A stretch of 64,000 nt of DNA, taken from contig OU612069.1 in assembly GCA_914767715.1 (NCBI GenBank), positions 13,141,387 to 13,205,386 of the forward strand. Reading direction: 5' to 3'. The notes under the pieces are model-generated. The model was not told the origin of the DNA. It was given only the letters and a program-made list of their open reading frames with translations, and made no database searches. Shown here piece by piece: positions 41,630 through 54,600 of the stretch. This stretch comes from Membranipora membranacea. Taxonomy: Eukaryota > Bryozoa > Gymnolaemata > Cheilostomatida > Membraniporidae. The position numbers and the translations under genes are program-made. Within the stretch, counting starts at the first letter, position 1. Each line of letters begins with the position of its first letter.

Positions 41630-41998
41630 AATTTGCTCTTGCTCTGTAACTTGCTCTGCAACTTGCTCTGCAACTTGCTCTGCAACTTGCTCTGCAACTT
41701 GCTCTGCAACTTGCTCTGCAACTTGCTCTGCAACTTGCTCTGCAACTTGCTCTGCAACTTGCTCTGCAACTTGCTCTGCAACTTGCTCTGCAACATGCTC
41801 TGCAACTTGCTCTGCAACTTGCTCTGCAACTTGCTCTGCAACTTGCTCTGCAACTTGCTCTGCAACATGCTCTGCAACTTGCTCTGCAACTTGCTCTGCA
41901 ACTTGCTCTGCAAGTTGCTCTGCAAGTTGCTCTGCAACTTGCTCTGCAACTCGCTCTGCAACTCGCTCTGCAACTTGATCTGCAACTTGCTCTGCTTG
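41630..41998. repeat. 12-bp minisatellite, about 30 copies
   Basis: The unit TTGCTCTGCAAC is repeated head to tail with very few variants (an A, G or C at one position). It sits in intron 12 of gene copy 1. Because 12 is a multiple of three, frames on both strands stay open across it; these are not genes. Confidence 0.95.
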
Positions 41999-42002
41999 AC
42001 AC

Positions 42003-43029
42003 AGGAAATTCTGAAAAATCATCAACATCAGAAACAATTTGATTGGTTCAAGATTTCACAACCAGTAATGCTTAGGCCTTAGATTGTTTAATTGACTTTC
42101 AGCTCATTATTTTAAATGACATCACATCACACTGTATATTTGAGGGCTGTACTAGAAGTTTTGACAGAGGGCATCGGTGCATTACAATCATAGTAATGGG
42201 GTTGTGTTTTTTGGAGTAATCTCCCTTGACTATTTACAGATGAGACCACACTTTTGCAAAGTTTGATATAAGCCATAAAGGAAGCAGATGAGACCTTTTG
42301 CTGTAAAAACTCTTCGGTTGATGCTAACTACAATTGGTATTTTTATTCGGTAATCCAAAAATCTTACCTACATGCTAAAATAAAATAGTATCCGAAAATC
42401 TTAATTTTTATTACAATTGAAATTAAACAATAATACATTAAATTATAAAAACCTGATCAATCACAATGAAATTCAGTGTCAGGAAGGAAGGTGTCATGAA
42501 ATATACAGCTAAATTTGTTTTGCAAAAAAATTCCATATATATCTATTAAGTTATTGTATTAAATATAGAATTGTTTTGTATTACAATAACATAAAATATA
42601 TATATGTTATTCTGAATTTTTTTTCTGCAATCAAGATTTTCAGGTTGGATTAATATAACATTCAAAATTCAAAGCTGGAATCTTATTATTTCCTTTTACT
42701 TTAATGATATATTTATTATATTATATAATATAATGAATATCAAATTATATTCGCTGTCAATTTTTGTCTCGTAAAGTGGGTCAGCATAATCAGCCTATGA
42801 AATCACCCTCCTTTTGCTTCTATCTTAATTTCCCTGGCTGCCAGACCAAAAAGTGTGACCTGCTCCATTGATAGCTTATATAAAAAAGTGCAAATTTATG
42901 GTCTCATCTGTTCAGCGACCCCTATAATAAGGGACAACTCCTGACACAACCCCATTATTTGTACAATTTATGTATAATTTGCTAAATTAAAGTAAGCAGA
43001 TGCGTTAACTCAATATTCTTCTCTTACAG
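42003..43029. other. Intron 12 of copy 1, distal part
   Basis: AT-rich intronic sequence between the minisatellite and exon 13. No repeat element or exon-like segment recognised. Confidence 0.4.
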
Positions 43030-43308
43030 ATATTGAAAACCCTGAAGTAATTGAATGCAACGGACCAGTCAAGGATGAGAAAGGGTTCATCTTCTCCGAC
43101 CAGGATGAGGCTTTCATCAACTCGACAGTATGTAATAAAGGTCATTGAGGGTTAGTCTGGTATGCAGCCTATCGAGCTGTATATTCAGATTCACAATCAT
43201 TTTGTGCGAATAATTTTTTATACTCTTGGACCGGCATGCAATGAGGAATGGTCTAAGGACCGATCAATCTATTGACCAGGAAAAAGGGTTTAAAATTGAA
43301 GTTGTAGT

Positions 43309-43989
43309 TTAAAGGGATAATACACTTCTGATCTCTGTTTGGCAGCCAATGGAGCACAGAAAAATGTATGTACATACAAAAACTCCTTATTTGTAATTCA
43401 AAACCCCTTGTTCTGCTCAAATGTGCATTCTAAATTGTAGTTGTGCATCTCCAACAAGAAATAAGACAACTAACAGAATTGCTTGTGATCTGAAAAAAGC
43501 TGATTTTGTGAGCAGTTGTGTGCTCCTACCTCTTGGTTAGTGTTTCAATTGTCCAGATACTCAAAGTGCGCATGTGCAATAAGGATGACCTTTGACTTTA
43601 GCTTGTTATTTTCTAACAGCCCAGCTTAACACTTTTATTACCATATCCGGTTATGGTAGTAAAAGTGTTAAGCTGGGCTGTTAGAAAATAACAAGCTAAA
43701 GTGCAAAGGTCATCCTTATTGCACATGCGCACTTTGAGTATCTGGACAATTGAAACACTAACCAAGAGGTAGGAGCACACAACTGCTCACAAAATCAGCT
43801 TTTTTCAGATCACAAGCAATTCTGTTAGTTGTCTTATTTCTTGTTGGAGATGCACAACTACAATTTAGAATGCACATTTGAGCAGAACAAGGGGTTTTGA
43901 ATTACAAATAAGGAGTTTATGTATGTACATACATTTTTCTGTGCTCCATTGGCTGCAAAACAGAGATCAGAAGTGTATTATCCCTTTAA
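43309..43989. mobile_element. 681-bp palindromic TTAA-flanked element
   Basis: The left arm (from 43309) and right arm (to 43989) are near-exact inverted copies of about 335 bp around the centre CATATCCGGTTATG near 43650. The ends read TTAAAGGGATAATAC and GTATTATCCCTTTAA, so TTAA stands at both borders. This would fit a piggyBac-type TTAA target, or a TA target with AGGG-type ends. It has no coding capacity. It lies in intron 13 of copy 1 and has no counterpart in copy 2, so it inserted after the gene duplication. Confidence 0.85.
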
Positions 43990-46189
43990 TAGTAATGGAC
44001 AGTAGTTGAAATGTAGACAGTCATCCAATTAAAGAGAAAAAAGGCTGAAGGAAAATTATGTTTAGAAATTATAATTTATACTAACCCCAGATGATTTGCA
44101 GCTGTCTCGGCTTGCATGTCATTGCAAGAATAATTTTTTGTTCCTCGAACTAGAACATGTTGAGACAGATTTGATTTGAGGAGTTCTCATTCAGATAGAC
44201 CTGGGCCTGCTAATATGATAACTCTCACTAACTTTCTCACTTGTTCTGCGTCATTTCAGACACCTACCTTCAGGGACAACAGTGGGAAGGAAATCAGAAT
44301 ATATAGTACTGGTAGCCCTGGTATGTACAGGGTTGGTAGGTCATGGACTATCACATACATGGCTAGGGACAAGGAGGATAATGAGGCAGTGTGTGAATTC
44401 ACCTTCAAACTTTCAGGTATTAGAAGTGCGTGCCGATCCAGGACCCTTCAAGTTTTCTTTTCCATTGACTTTTATGTACCACGAATGTTTGTGAAAAGTG
44501 GGGATCTCATTTCGGTATCCCTTATTTTATGTTAAAACTCCGAATTGTAAATATCCATCAGATACATATTTGAAGACAGATATAAATAGCCTAATTTCCA
44601 TTTATCAATCCCAAGGCTGTGACCAAAGAACAAAAGCTGCGAAAAGAACAAAATATAAGCTGACCAGTTGAAGCCCAAAACACCATTTGAATAAAAGAGA
44701 ATTTGTTTTATTTTGAAGTTTCAAGCTTTCTTTGCACAGAACTTTTTGTTATTTTATTTGCAGGTTTACGCTGTCCTGAGTTGCACCGTCCAGCCAACGG
44801 TGCTTTAGTTTGTGATAAACTTGCATTTGGGGTTTACTGTGCACCACAGTGTGAGAAGGGCTTGAAGCGACTAGTTCCAGATCATATTCCTAGAGTACCA
44901 GATGAGTATGTTTGCTCTTTTAAAGGGAAATGGTTTCCTCATGAGATTGTTGGTGACTGTGTACGTAAGTCCTACTAGTGCTGGGTTGAAACAGAAGATT
45001 CTAGCTTATCTTCCATTTTTGTATGTTTGAAAAATGTTGTTGTCAATGCACTCTTGATAATTGTTTTTATTAGTAACCAGTGGCAGTAAGAACAACATTC
45101 CTTGTTTTTGTTGAAAACATATTGCGGAAAATGCTGTTGTGTCTTTTGATGGAGAGGAACCATTATAATTTCAGAGTCAGTCCAGTATTTTTCTGAAAAT
45201 AAGCTCTGCTATAATTTATTGTCACAGAAAACTACAATCCTCTATTTTTATCTATTTCTTGCATAGTTTCAATCTTCTGTCCATCCCAGAAACTTCTAAA
45301 AAGTTCCATCTGCAATTTTTTTGAAAATTGAAAAAGCTTGTCTCTACATGATGTTAACCTTTCATCGTATGAGTGTCGGCTGGAATGTAAGCCAACAGGG
45401 TGACTTAAATGTTTGATGTTATAGTGAGACTCACAGTAGATGGAGATATGCATGATAAGTTCATGTTCTCATGGTACAAAGGAAATTGTAGTGAAACACA
45501 AACACAACTGCAGATCAACCAGAATACCATTGGTGCCCTCCAGTCTGGAGCTAATGGCCTCATTGGCTCAGTAGATCACTTTGAAGTGTTTTGTGGTGCT
45601 AAGGTATGTGAGTATTGATGAACAGTCAGACTAATTGCAGAGAAATGATTTCTGAACATAGTATATCAGATTTGTGTGATGGTTGTTATACAGGATCAGA
45701 AATTTTTTTTTTTTAATAGATGAATAGAATGAAATTGCTGTCGAGATTGTAGTTGTCCTTCCCTCATTGAACCATATACCCTACAGGACAAAAAATTCAC
45801 GGAACAAAGATTCGCAAATTGTCTTCTCTCGACCAAGGTTTCACGGCTTAAAAGGTTCGCGGAGTTGTCCCCTCGTGAATTTTTAAATGGAATCGCTAAA
45901 ATCTGAGCATCAACAGGTATATGTACATGAGGGGCCAGCTCTCAGAATTTATCATCTGGAAGAAAAAATCATGGCACAAACATATCGCGTGAAGACAACT
46001 TCGCGAAATTGTGAATTATTTATTCTCATGAAACTTTTTGTCCTGTAGGGTAGATCAATACCTATAATTGTATTTTTAAGCATTGTCTGTGGTCCTGATT
46101 GGCTTTTAAACAGCACACATATTCAAGTGCAAAGGTCATTTGACTTCTTTCCTTTGCTCTGCTTCTGATCAATCAAGTGACAGTTGAGC

Positions 46190-46500
46190 TGAAGAGGTAT
46201 ACACCCGAGGGTGCTGGGGGCTGGAACAGTCCAATTTGAAAGCTCCCCCTATGGGATTCGAGCGCACAACTCTTGCAACACTAATCGCCTGGCAGTGAAT
46301 AGCAAGCGCGCTTACTGATTGCGCCATATCACCATCCCCAAAAAAGAATGGGTTGATGGCGCTTATTAGCATGCCCGCTATTCACTACTCAGTGTTCTCT
46401 TGTCCCATAGCTCATTCCACTCCCATTGCCACCCTATGTAACACAGCGTACGTGTTAGGGTTGTTGACCTTACATGGCCCGTTGCTGGGACCCCTTGTGA
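46190..46500 (-). mobile_element. tRNA-derived SINE, second copy
   Basis: Shares its whole extent with 2237-2556: from GAGGTATACACCCGAGGGTGC through the tRNA-like head (A-box TGGCGCAATCAG, B-box with altered first bases) to ATGGCCCGTTGCTGGGACCCC. The inverted partial head is also conserved (AGTGAATAGC on one arm, GCTATTCACT on the other). It sits in the last intron of gene copy 1. Confidence 0.65.
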
Positions 46501-46904
46501 GTTTATAGCTAAGAATATTAGTTATACCTGAATGTGATGCTAATCAGTAAGCAGGACTGTAGCTTCATACTGATGAAGCTGATGGCCTGTGTGTTTTGTA
46601 GTTGTAGATATTCTATTGTATGTTGTATCCAACTGTTTTGCGATGGATACTCTAACAGTTCTGATTATTGTTTGGAATCTATGTCAGAATCTTACCAGAT
46701 GAAATTGAACTTGTAACCAACCAGCAAAACCAAACACAACAACAGCATATGCATGCAATCAAGCAAAAAATACAATAATCCTGATTCAACATATTTACCG
46801 CCACAGCCATCCTAAAATATATTCTTGCAATATAGAACTCTAATTCATAAAATTTGATTGTTTTACTGTAGAATGAGTCCATAGTACAAATCGGAGCAGT
46901 ATAG

Positions 46905-48290
46905 AGTTGTTGGCGCGAGGTGGATATGCTAATAACTTGAAGTTGAGCTGCCTTAGACCCAATCTAGCGCTCCTTGTTTTCTTAATCTGCCATCCACAAT
47001 TATTTACCCCCCTCCCCCTTCATTACAGCTACTTTTTGCTAATACTATAATAGGATCATAAATGCTCTGATGAGAAAACAACTTGATGTCTCATCACATG
47101 AAGCTATGCAACATAGTTTGCTGTGCTGAGTGCTTTCTGATTATAAATGATATGACCAATTTTGAGGATGCCTTTATTTGTCATGATTGAGTAAAATATC
47201 AGTTATTTTTTTGCAATTGCTGGTATGGATTATAAATATAATTAGACGTTCGTCTCAGTGCTGATTTTTATTAGGCCATCAAAAGGAGCTATTTATAGCT
47301 AACAACATAGTTTTTACCCACTTTGCTCTACAATTGTAAACTTCCGAACTTGAGTAAAGTCACCCCTTTGTATTTCTTTTGTCCAACATTTCTCCAACGA
47401 TGCTTTGCTCAGGGTACTCTCAACCAAATTTGATTGAATATCACGAGCAGCAAGCGCCCAGTTCAGACATATTTTATCACAACACTTCTAGCATTGAACA
47501 CCGAAAAATGTACAACTATTTGTTGGTCGCTGAATTGGTTCACATTGATGTTGTTATAACTAGAATGCATTTACACACATTTTTATGGGTTTTTTAAATA
47601 AACTCAGTCTGCTCTGTTGCAATCAATCTAGACTCAACAAGATGCCAACAAGCCAAATTATTCGCGTCTATTTGAATGAGCAGACAGACCCTGGATATTA
47701 ATATGAATGCAGTCTGACAACGTTTGACACAGATTGACCTGATTGTGTGCATGCTTCGAGAAATCACGTTCACATCAAAGGATTAGACTGTGAATCTGGA
47801 GTAAACTTATCACCATTTTCTTATTATTAAACTTGATTATCATCACGCCTCCTTTACTTACCAAGGCATCTTTGGTTCATCTTTTAAACACACAGGTACT
47901 TTTGTTATCTTCGAGAGGGAAAGGTTTGGTCTATCCAGCCAATGGACTCCCTCTCATTAATCAAGCCAAGGACATGTTATTTATCTAAGATTTTGAGCAA
48001 ATAACCATAACCTTACATCAGGGGGTACTTAACGTGCACTTAACCTTATATCGTGTTGTCCCGCATCTTAACCAAACATTTTAGTTCAGTTTGCAAAATT
48101 GATTAATTGTTTAGGTGGTTGTAAATGGATCGTAAGACAACCATTCACTTTGCCCATGAATGATATAAACTTTTTTTCCGTTTATTGCCTAGGTTTACAC
48201 TTTTACACAATTATCTTGATATTTATCAAAACAGGGCGCGTTGTTTTTAAATTTTCAATGGTCTGCATAGGTTGAAGGTAATCAAATTAG
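46905..48290. other. Spacer between gene copies
   Basis: The first few hundred bases resemble the 3' flank of copy 2 (59282-59640). The remainder is AT-rich without a recognised gene. The duplicated upstream block of copy 2 begins at about 48290. Confidence 0.45.
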
Positions 48291-48611
48291 CAAATGACTG
48301 CATGCAGCTATAAGAACTTTTCCTTAATTTTTACTCAAACTAAAGTACTAGAGCTTTTATGGACCCTGGGTCCTTTATGAGCACAATACCCTGGACGTCT
48401 CCCAGATTAATCTTAAATACACATGATAACCGTCATTTTATCATTCAGAAAGACAAACACTATGGCAGTTTAGCCTCTGGTCCATTCTCATCTGCGCTGA
48501 TAAAGTTATAATCATAATATTAAAACTAAGTTTTCAAGGTGATAGGGCTTTTTTGCTGTGCAATCATGTGCCAAACTAATATGTTTGCATCATTTGTGAT
48601 CGGGTAGAGCT

Positions 48612-51600
48612 ATGAACATGGCATGCGGAACGGATGCTGCTGTTTTTATATTGTTGGTGGCATGCACTTCAATACCGACAGTGTTGTCAGCTACATTTGG
48701 AGAGGTAAGATGATCATTTTACAATTTTGCTCACAAAAATAGAACAAACAACCGTTTGTTTGCTCTGTCTAAAAAATAGAAATGTTCTACTAATTTTGTT
48801 ATCGTAAGTGTTTTAAATGCGGATATCAGCAAACCAAACTGGTTTATCAATTCAAAAAGACTCAGATTTTTGGAGTCACTTACTTTTACGCTATATGTTG
48901 TTCTCAAGCCTAATATTCCAAGATTTGAAGTAAATAATAATTCAATTTTCAGTTCACAGCGGCTTGACTGACATTCAAAGTCGCTGGGACAACTCAACAA
49001 TCAGTGCCCGATATTGTGTTCGATGACATTTATCAATTAGCTAAGCAGCTCCTTTTTCAGCTATGTGATAATGTGGCCATGAAATGCTTTACAGGGGCCA
49101 AAAGATATCCCTCATGCATTTAATTTACAATGAAATAACTTTGTACCTTGCACAAAAGGATGGCAAGCTCAACATTGTCTGTTTTCAGCGTTTGATCGAG
49201 GAGCAATTGACGATAGATGCTAACTGGATAGACAAAGATGCCCAGGGTGTGGTAGATATTGTTTTTGTGTTGGATACCAGTGGAAGTGTATCTGATAAGC
49301 AATTCAAAGAAGAACTTGTGTTCATGAGAAGTTTTCTGGAATACTTCAGCATATCAAGAGCTGATGCTCAGGTGAATATATTTATATACTATAAGATAAT
49401 CAGAGGTTATGGGACCGTTTTTCGTCCCACTGAGCAACAATGTTAGCACAGTAATATATAACGAACACTTAAGTTTTTTGTCTATAAATGTGGCATTTTC
49501 CCTCTCTGAAAAACAGCTTTTGATTCCAAGGATTGTATATTATAAGGATTACCGTTCTTATTTTAGGTAAAGTTTTATGAAAAATTAGAAAATCTGAACA
49601 AGAATTTCATTGCATGTAGCTCTAAAATTACCAGGTTACTGCACATGTGCACAGACTACTTTCCAATCATCATAACTTAATGGCATCTTCAACAGTCTGA
49701 CATTTGAAAATTAATTGGGATGCCTAATTATAGGGGAAATGATATATTCTGAAAGACAAATTTGTAAAAGTTGCCTCCACCTTCAATGTAGGATAATGAT
49801 TTGAATTGTGCTCAGTGGTTGCTGAGTGAGATGAAGATAAAAAGATCTCCTACTGAGTCATGTGAGAAGTATTCTTAACACTTGATCTTGGCAAATAAAG
49901 ATAAATCTAGTGATTATTGATGATTTGGGGAGGAATATTATTTTTAAAAAAAATGCATTTTCTGTTTAGTTTGTGAAAGTATAAAAAGAAAATAGCAGGG
50001 TATATATAGTGTGTTGCTTCAATAATGAGACAATGCTTTTGCATGTCAACTCTTTTATTTGGGAAAAGCAAATCTGGGGAGGGCTAGGTTTGGACAATGT
50101 GTCCATGTGTCATGTCATTTGATCACCAAGGTCATGCATAGACTCAAATTTGACTCCTCTGATTGATAATTGTCCTATCCGTCCTCAATAAATATGCCTA
50201 AATATGTCCACCAGGTTGGAGTTGTGACGTTTGAAAGCACGGCAGAAGTAAGGCAACAGCTGAAACAAGACTACAACAAATGCGATTTGCTTGACGACTT
50301 GGGAAAGCTACGTAGGACAAGTTATGGAGGCACCAACATCAAAGCAGGTCAATCAGATTCAAATTAAACCATCGTTGGTTTTGCTTCACTTTGCCTTCAG
50401 CATCCTACTTTCTCATGCCATACAAAAAATCACAAATGTAACATTCTGATTTGCTCACTTGTAACTGTAACTATACTAGTGCATTGGAATAGGAAACTGA
50501 AGGTTATTGTACATTGGACTTGCATAGGACATTGTTTTAGCTGTGCTTTCATAAGTTACTGACATAAACATAAAAGAAAACATAAACTTTTGTTTGCAGG
50601 TTTGGACCTTGCTAGACAACTTATCGCACAGAATGGTCGCAAAAATACTGGCGCAAGGCCTATTATTGTCCTAATAACTGACGGTGCATATGGTGGTGAT
50701 AACCCAGCTACTTCTGTTCAGGCACTGAAAGATATGAAGGTAAAATCTGCGTGACAATGTGAGGGGACACTGGAATGCTAGTTATGAGACACATTTGAAA
50801 ATTATTTTTTTCATCAGCCCCCTAATCACGACTCCGTCCAATTGGAAATTTGCTAAGTATTACAAAATAAATCATATTATGATTGTTAGAATAAACATGC
50901 AGGGCTGCCAACTATTTTTATGGAAAACAAAGTAGATTTTGTTTCTTTCCCGAAAATTCTTTTGCAATAAATGATCCTAAAATTAAGGTCTCTTGGGTAC
51001 ACCTGAAGCCATATACCAATGAACAAAAGGTTTTAGCAAGGTGATTTTTGATTGTTATCCTAGCTTACTCTTCAAAGAGTGGAGTTGGCAGAAATAACAG
51101 TTAACAGAAATATATTTACATTTGCATGTAAATTTATTTCTGTTAGATAATTAAAGGATATCATATATACAATGAATAATTTCCGAATTGCCTGCAGTAG
51201 ACATAAAATGCTTTATTACTTAAAAAACTTGAATTATCATTACGATTTATCGTTGACATTGATAATAGGTCTTTGATTGATGAATTGCAAACAAATTGAT
51301 TATGTGATGTTTATTGCAGAGTCTTGTTATTGTGATCACAATTGGTAATTTTGGAAACCAAAATGAAATGTATAGCTGGGCTTCGAGAGACAACGGAAAT
51401 AAAGAGATGGCATTCGCTGTGGAAAACTTTGATAGATTTGCAGATATAGCAAGTTATATACATGGTGGTGAGTGCATTAATCACAAAACCTATTGCGTTT
51501 TGGCTTGCATGCATAGCAAATACTCTTCAATGCATTCTCTGCAATTGCTCTTCAAGCATATTACAATTATTTTATCAAGACCAGTTCATCTTTAAGTATC

Positions 51601-54600
51601 AACAAATCTGCAGAAAACCTTTGCTACGTTTCTACAACTTTTTCTCATCTTCACATGGTGCAACATTTAATATAAGTTTGTCGACCTCCAAACCCAATCC
51701 AGTTGGAAGTTGTCCAGAAGGTTGAAAATTGCGGATGTCGTTGGATATTTGGGGGCAAGATATCCAATACCATGAGCAAAATTTGGTCATTTATTGCAGA
51801 GATATGCAATATAGTAACAATGACGGTAACTTCTACCTCATTTTATCGTCAATGCAGTTACATCATATTATGTTCATTCACTGTGGTAGGAACACACCGG
51901 AGCCGGAAATACTCAACTGCTCTACCCAATGACCAATGTGGCAATAGGTGTACTGGTAGTGCTAATTGCACCTGTGACTCCTTATATGGTAGGAAAGAGT
52001 GTGCTTGTGGACATGGGAGTTATGTGAGAAGATATGGGAGTCTGGATCGATGTGACCGTAAGTATGTTCTATTTTATATCTCACATATTGAGCTTGTGTC
52101 AGCCTGATGGCCGAAATTATGTACCTTGTTTTTTTTTTGAGAGTTTCAACACCTTGGAAGCTTATACACTTACCAGTAAATTTGGCTCAGCGGTAAGCGT
52201 GTCTGCTGGTTGACCAACCGGGTGTGGGTTCAATCCCCATCCGGTACCATAAGTCAATTCAAGTTTGACTAATTACATTGTCCCTTCGGATCAGGACTCA
52301 AAATAATGGAGGTCTTCTGTATGTACAAAAACATTGTGCATGCAGATAAAATATCCCTTCTGTATGGTATAACTCTATACAGAAGGATGCTGTCACCGAT
52401 CACTGCAGCTCCGGCCTTGAAGCGATATGCCAAGGGCGTAGGGAGTACCCCCGACCCCCGGGGGTTGAATAGACCGGGGTTGGGAGAGAACATCTGGAGT
52501 TGAGAAATAAAACAGTCTAAAAATAAGCTCACACTCACCACTCACTGATAACCTTGACTAGGCCTATGGGCGCGGTAATCTTGTAATTACTAGGCTGCCA
52601 GACTACAATCATATTTCATTTTTAACGCTTTTGATTGGTGGCATGAAATATAAATTAGAGGTCACATAAAGTTCATGAACCATGGGGACCTGAATGAAGC
52701 TGTACTATACAATACAGCTTACCGAACTGACCTAATCCCTGCAGTGAATGCCCTCGGCATGCAATTCCTCCATTCCAAGTATTTATAAACTCATTGCTAG
52801 TCCACTCTACACCACATCCCAGACCCAGTGAGTTATGTTTGCAAGCCATATCATAATTGAATCATCATTTTAAGGTGCAGTCAGGGAGAATGGTGGTCAG
52901 TCTAAATGACATACATGATACTGCTGAGAGTGAGTACATGTCACTACACATTACTAGTTGGCCCTCGACTGCCTCGAGGGCACAGGCCTCATAATCATAC
53001 TGGTTGTGGGGGTCTGTGGGATGAGGAAGAAGAAGAGACATCTCAAAGTTGGAATTCAACCCCAGATCTTTTCTACCCCAGATTTTTATTTGCCCCAGAC
53101 CCAAAAAGATGTTGGATCTGGGGTTCAATAATAAACTCAATACCCCCCTGCGATGTTCCTCAGGCTAGGTTAAGGCTTTCAGTGTTTGAAGAGTAGCACT
53201 AATGACTTGGAAACCAAGTCATCATGATCATCATCATTTGATGATGTTGCTCACTGCTCAGAGCTTAGTGTTTTCCTTTGGTTTTAGCTTGCCCCATAGG
53301 AACATACCAGGATGAGGCCTTAACAATAGCAAGGAGATGTAAGCATTGCCCCAACAATCTAACAACAAAGGTAGCAGGGTCAGATGGCAAGGGGCAGTGT
53401 ATTTGTGGTACTGGATTCTGGAACAAGGCAAATAAGTCAAAATTTCCACCATGCTCACGTAAGAGATTTAGTTTTCTGAAGTTTGTTGGGATTTCATACA
53501 TTGATATAAGGAAGTGCAATCTAGAAGCATGATGACTAAAAATATTTGTAGCCTGTTTTTCTAATGTAATAACGGAATATTTTCTTACTTTGTGAAGGGT
53601 ATTAATGAGGATCGTCCGCTATAGATGTTTCCATGTTCCCAGACTTGATTTTTCTTCTTTTATATATTTTCTTATTTACATATTCAGCACCTTCTGTATA
53701 TGTTATAGGATTCACTAGAGCCAAACAGTCTAAAGAAGCCAGATCGTGTCAATTGATGAGGATAGACCATGTGGTTCATTATTGCTTCTGGATTTTTCGC
53801 CTGTCGAAGTCTGAGTGACTGGGTACTCACAAAATTGAAAACATGTTTGATTACAGCAATAAGATGCCCGCAAGAAACCCCAGCGCAGCTGGACAGTCAT
53901 TCTATCTCCCTGAATGGTTCTTGCCAGTACACATATGGCCAGACATGTCATTACAAGTGCCATGATGGACACCTAACCAGCGGTATCACCGCGTTAGTAT
54001 GCGGTGCTGGCGGTCGTATGAATTATCCTTTGCCCCAATGTCAAGGTAAATGAGTTTAGATAACTAGATTACTAGATTACTAGATTACAAGATCTGCAAC
54101 AACATAATTAAACTACACATTCTTACCGATCTAACAAAGATGCTGATGCAGTTAGAGTTGCCTTATGTTATAGTCCAGTTATGTTGTGCCATTTCCTCTC
54201 CCATAGGAAGTATTCTGCTGTAACTGATATGACGCATTGGTACCTTTACTTTGCTCTTGCAGATAAACTTAAACGAATGGCATTGCTGCTATGTTTGCCT
54301 GTATAGTGTGAAAAGCCCAGAAAACTACCTCCACAGTTGTTGGTTTCCTTCTGTCCTGAAAAAATCTTGAGTTGCACATACATAAATATTTTTAAAACAG
54401 TACTACGATACTCAACAGTGTGCTTACTATGTTTGGGTTATTTTAGAACTGCTGTGCCCCAAGCTTGCTTCCATACCAAACAGTGATGGATGGAAGTGTG
54501 TCAAAAGTAACAAGGTAACCACGGATTTCTCCTATGGAACTCAATGTACAAACAAATGTAACCTTGGCTATATACCACGGAGAGGAACATCCTCATTTAT

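Larger units (their letters stand above)
34291..46904 (+). pseudogene. SVEP1-like secreted VWA/sushi/HYR gene, copy 1, disabled
   Basis: This tandem paralogue of 48612-59281 retains all 17 exons: 34291-34383, 34866-35048, 35454-35586, 35912-36051, 36669-36820, 37241-37408, 37780-about 37945, 38228-38416, 39003-39221, 39704-39904, 40279-40434, 41337-41486, 43030-43127, 44260-44416, 44764-44964, 45425-45603 and 46872-46904. Defects: the VWA metal site DTSGS is DTSGR (34962-34964) and its later aspartate is alanine (35992-35994); exon 5 has TAA at 36762-36764 plus a 4-base insertion; the exon 7 donor is deleted; exon 16 lacks 33 bases in frame; exon 17 stops after ten codons. Sushi and HYR exons remain open, so decay is recent or a shorter product is made. 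A pseudogene is the simplest reading. Confidence 0.75.

Noticed and set aside
41597-42082. Five overlapping open frames of 119-161 codons on both strands
   Set aside because: They are produced by a 12-bp tandem repeat that cannot introduce stops; the array sits inside an intron.
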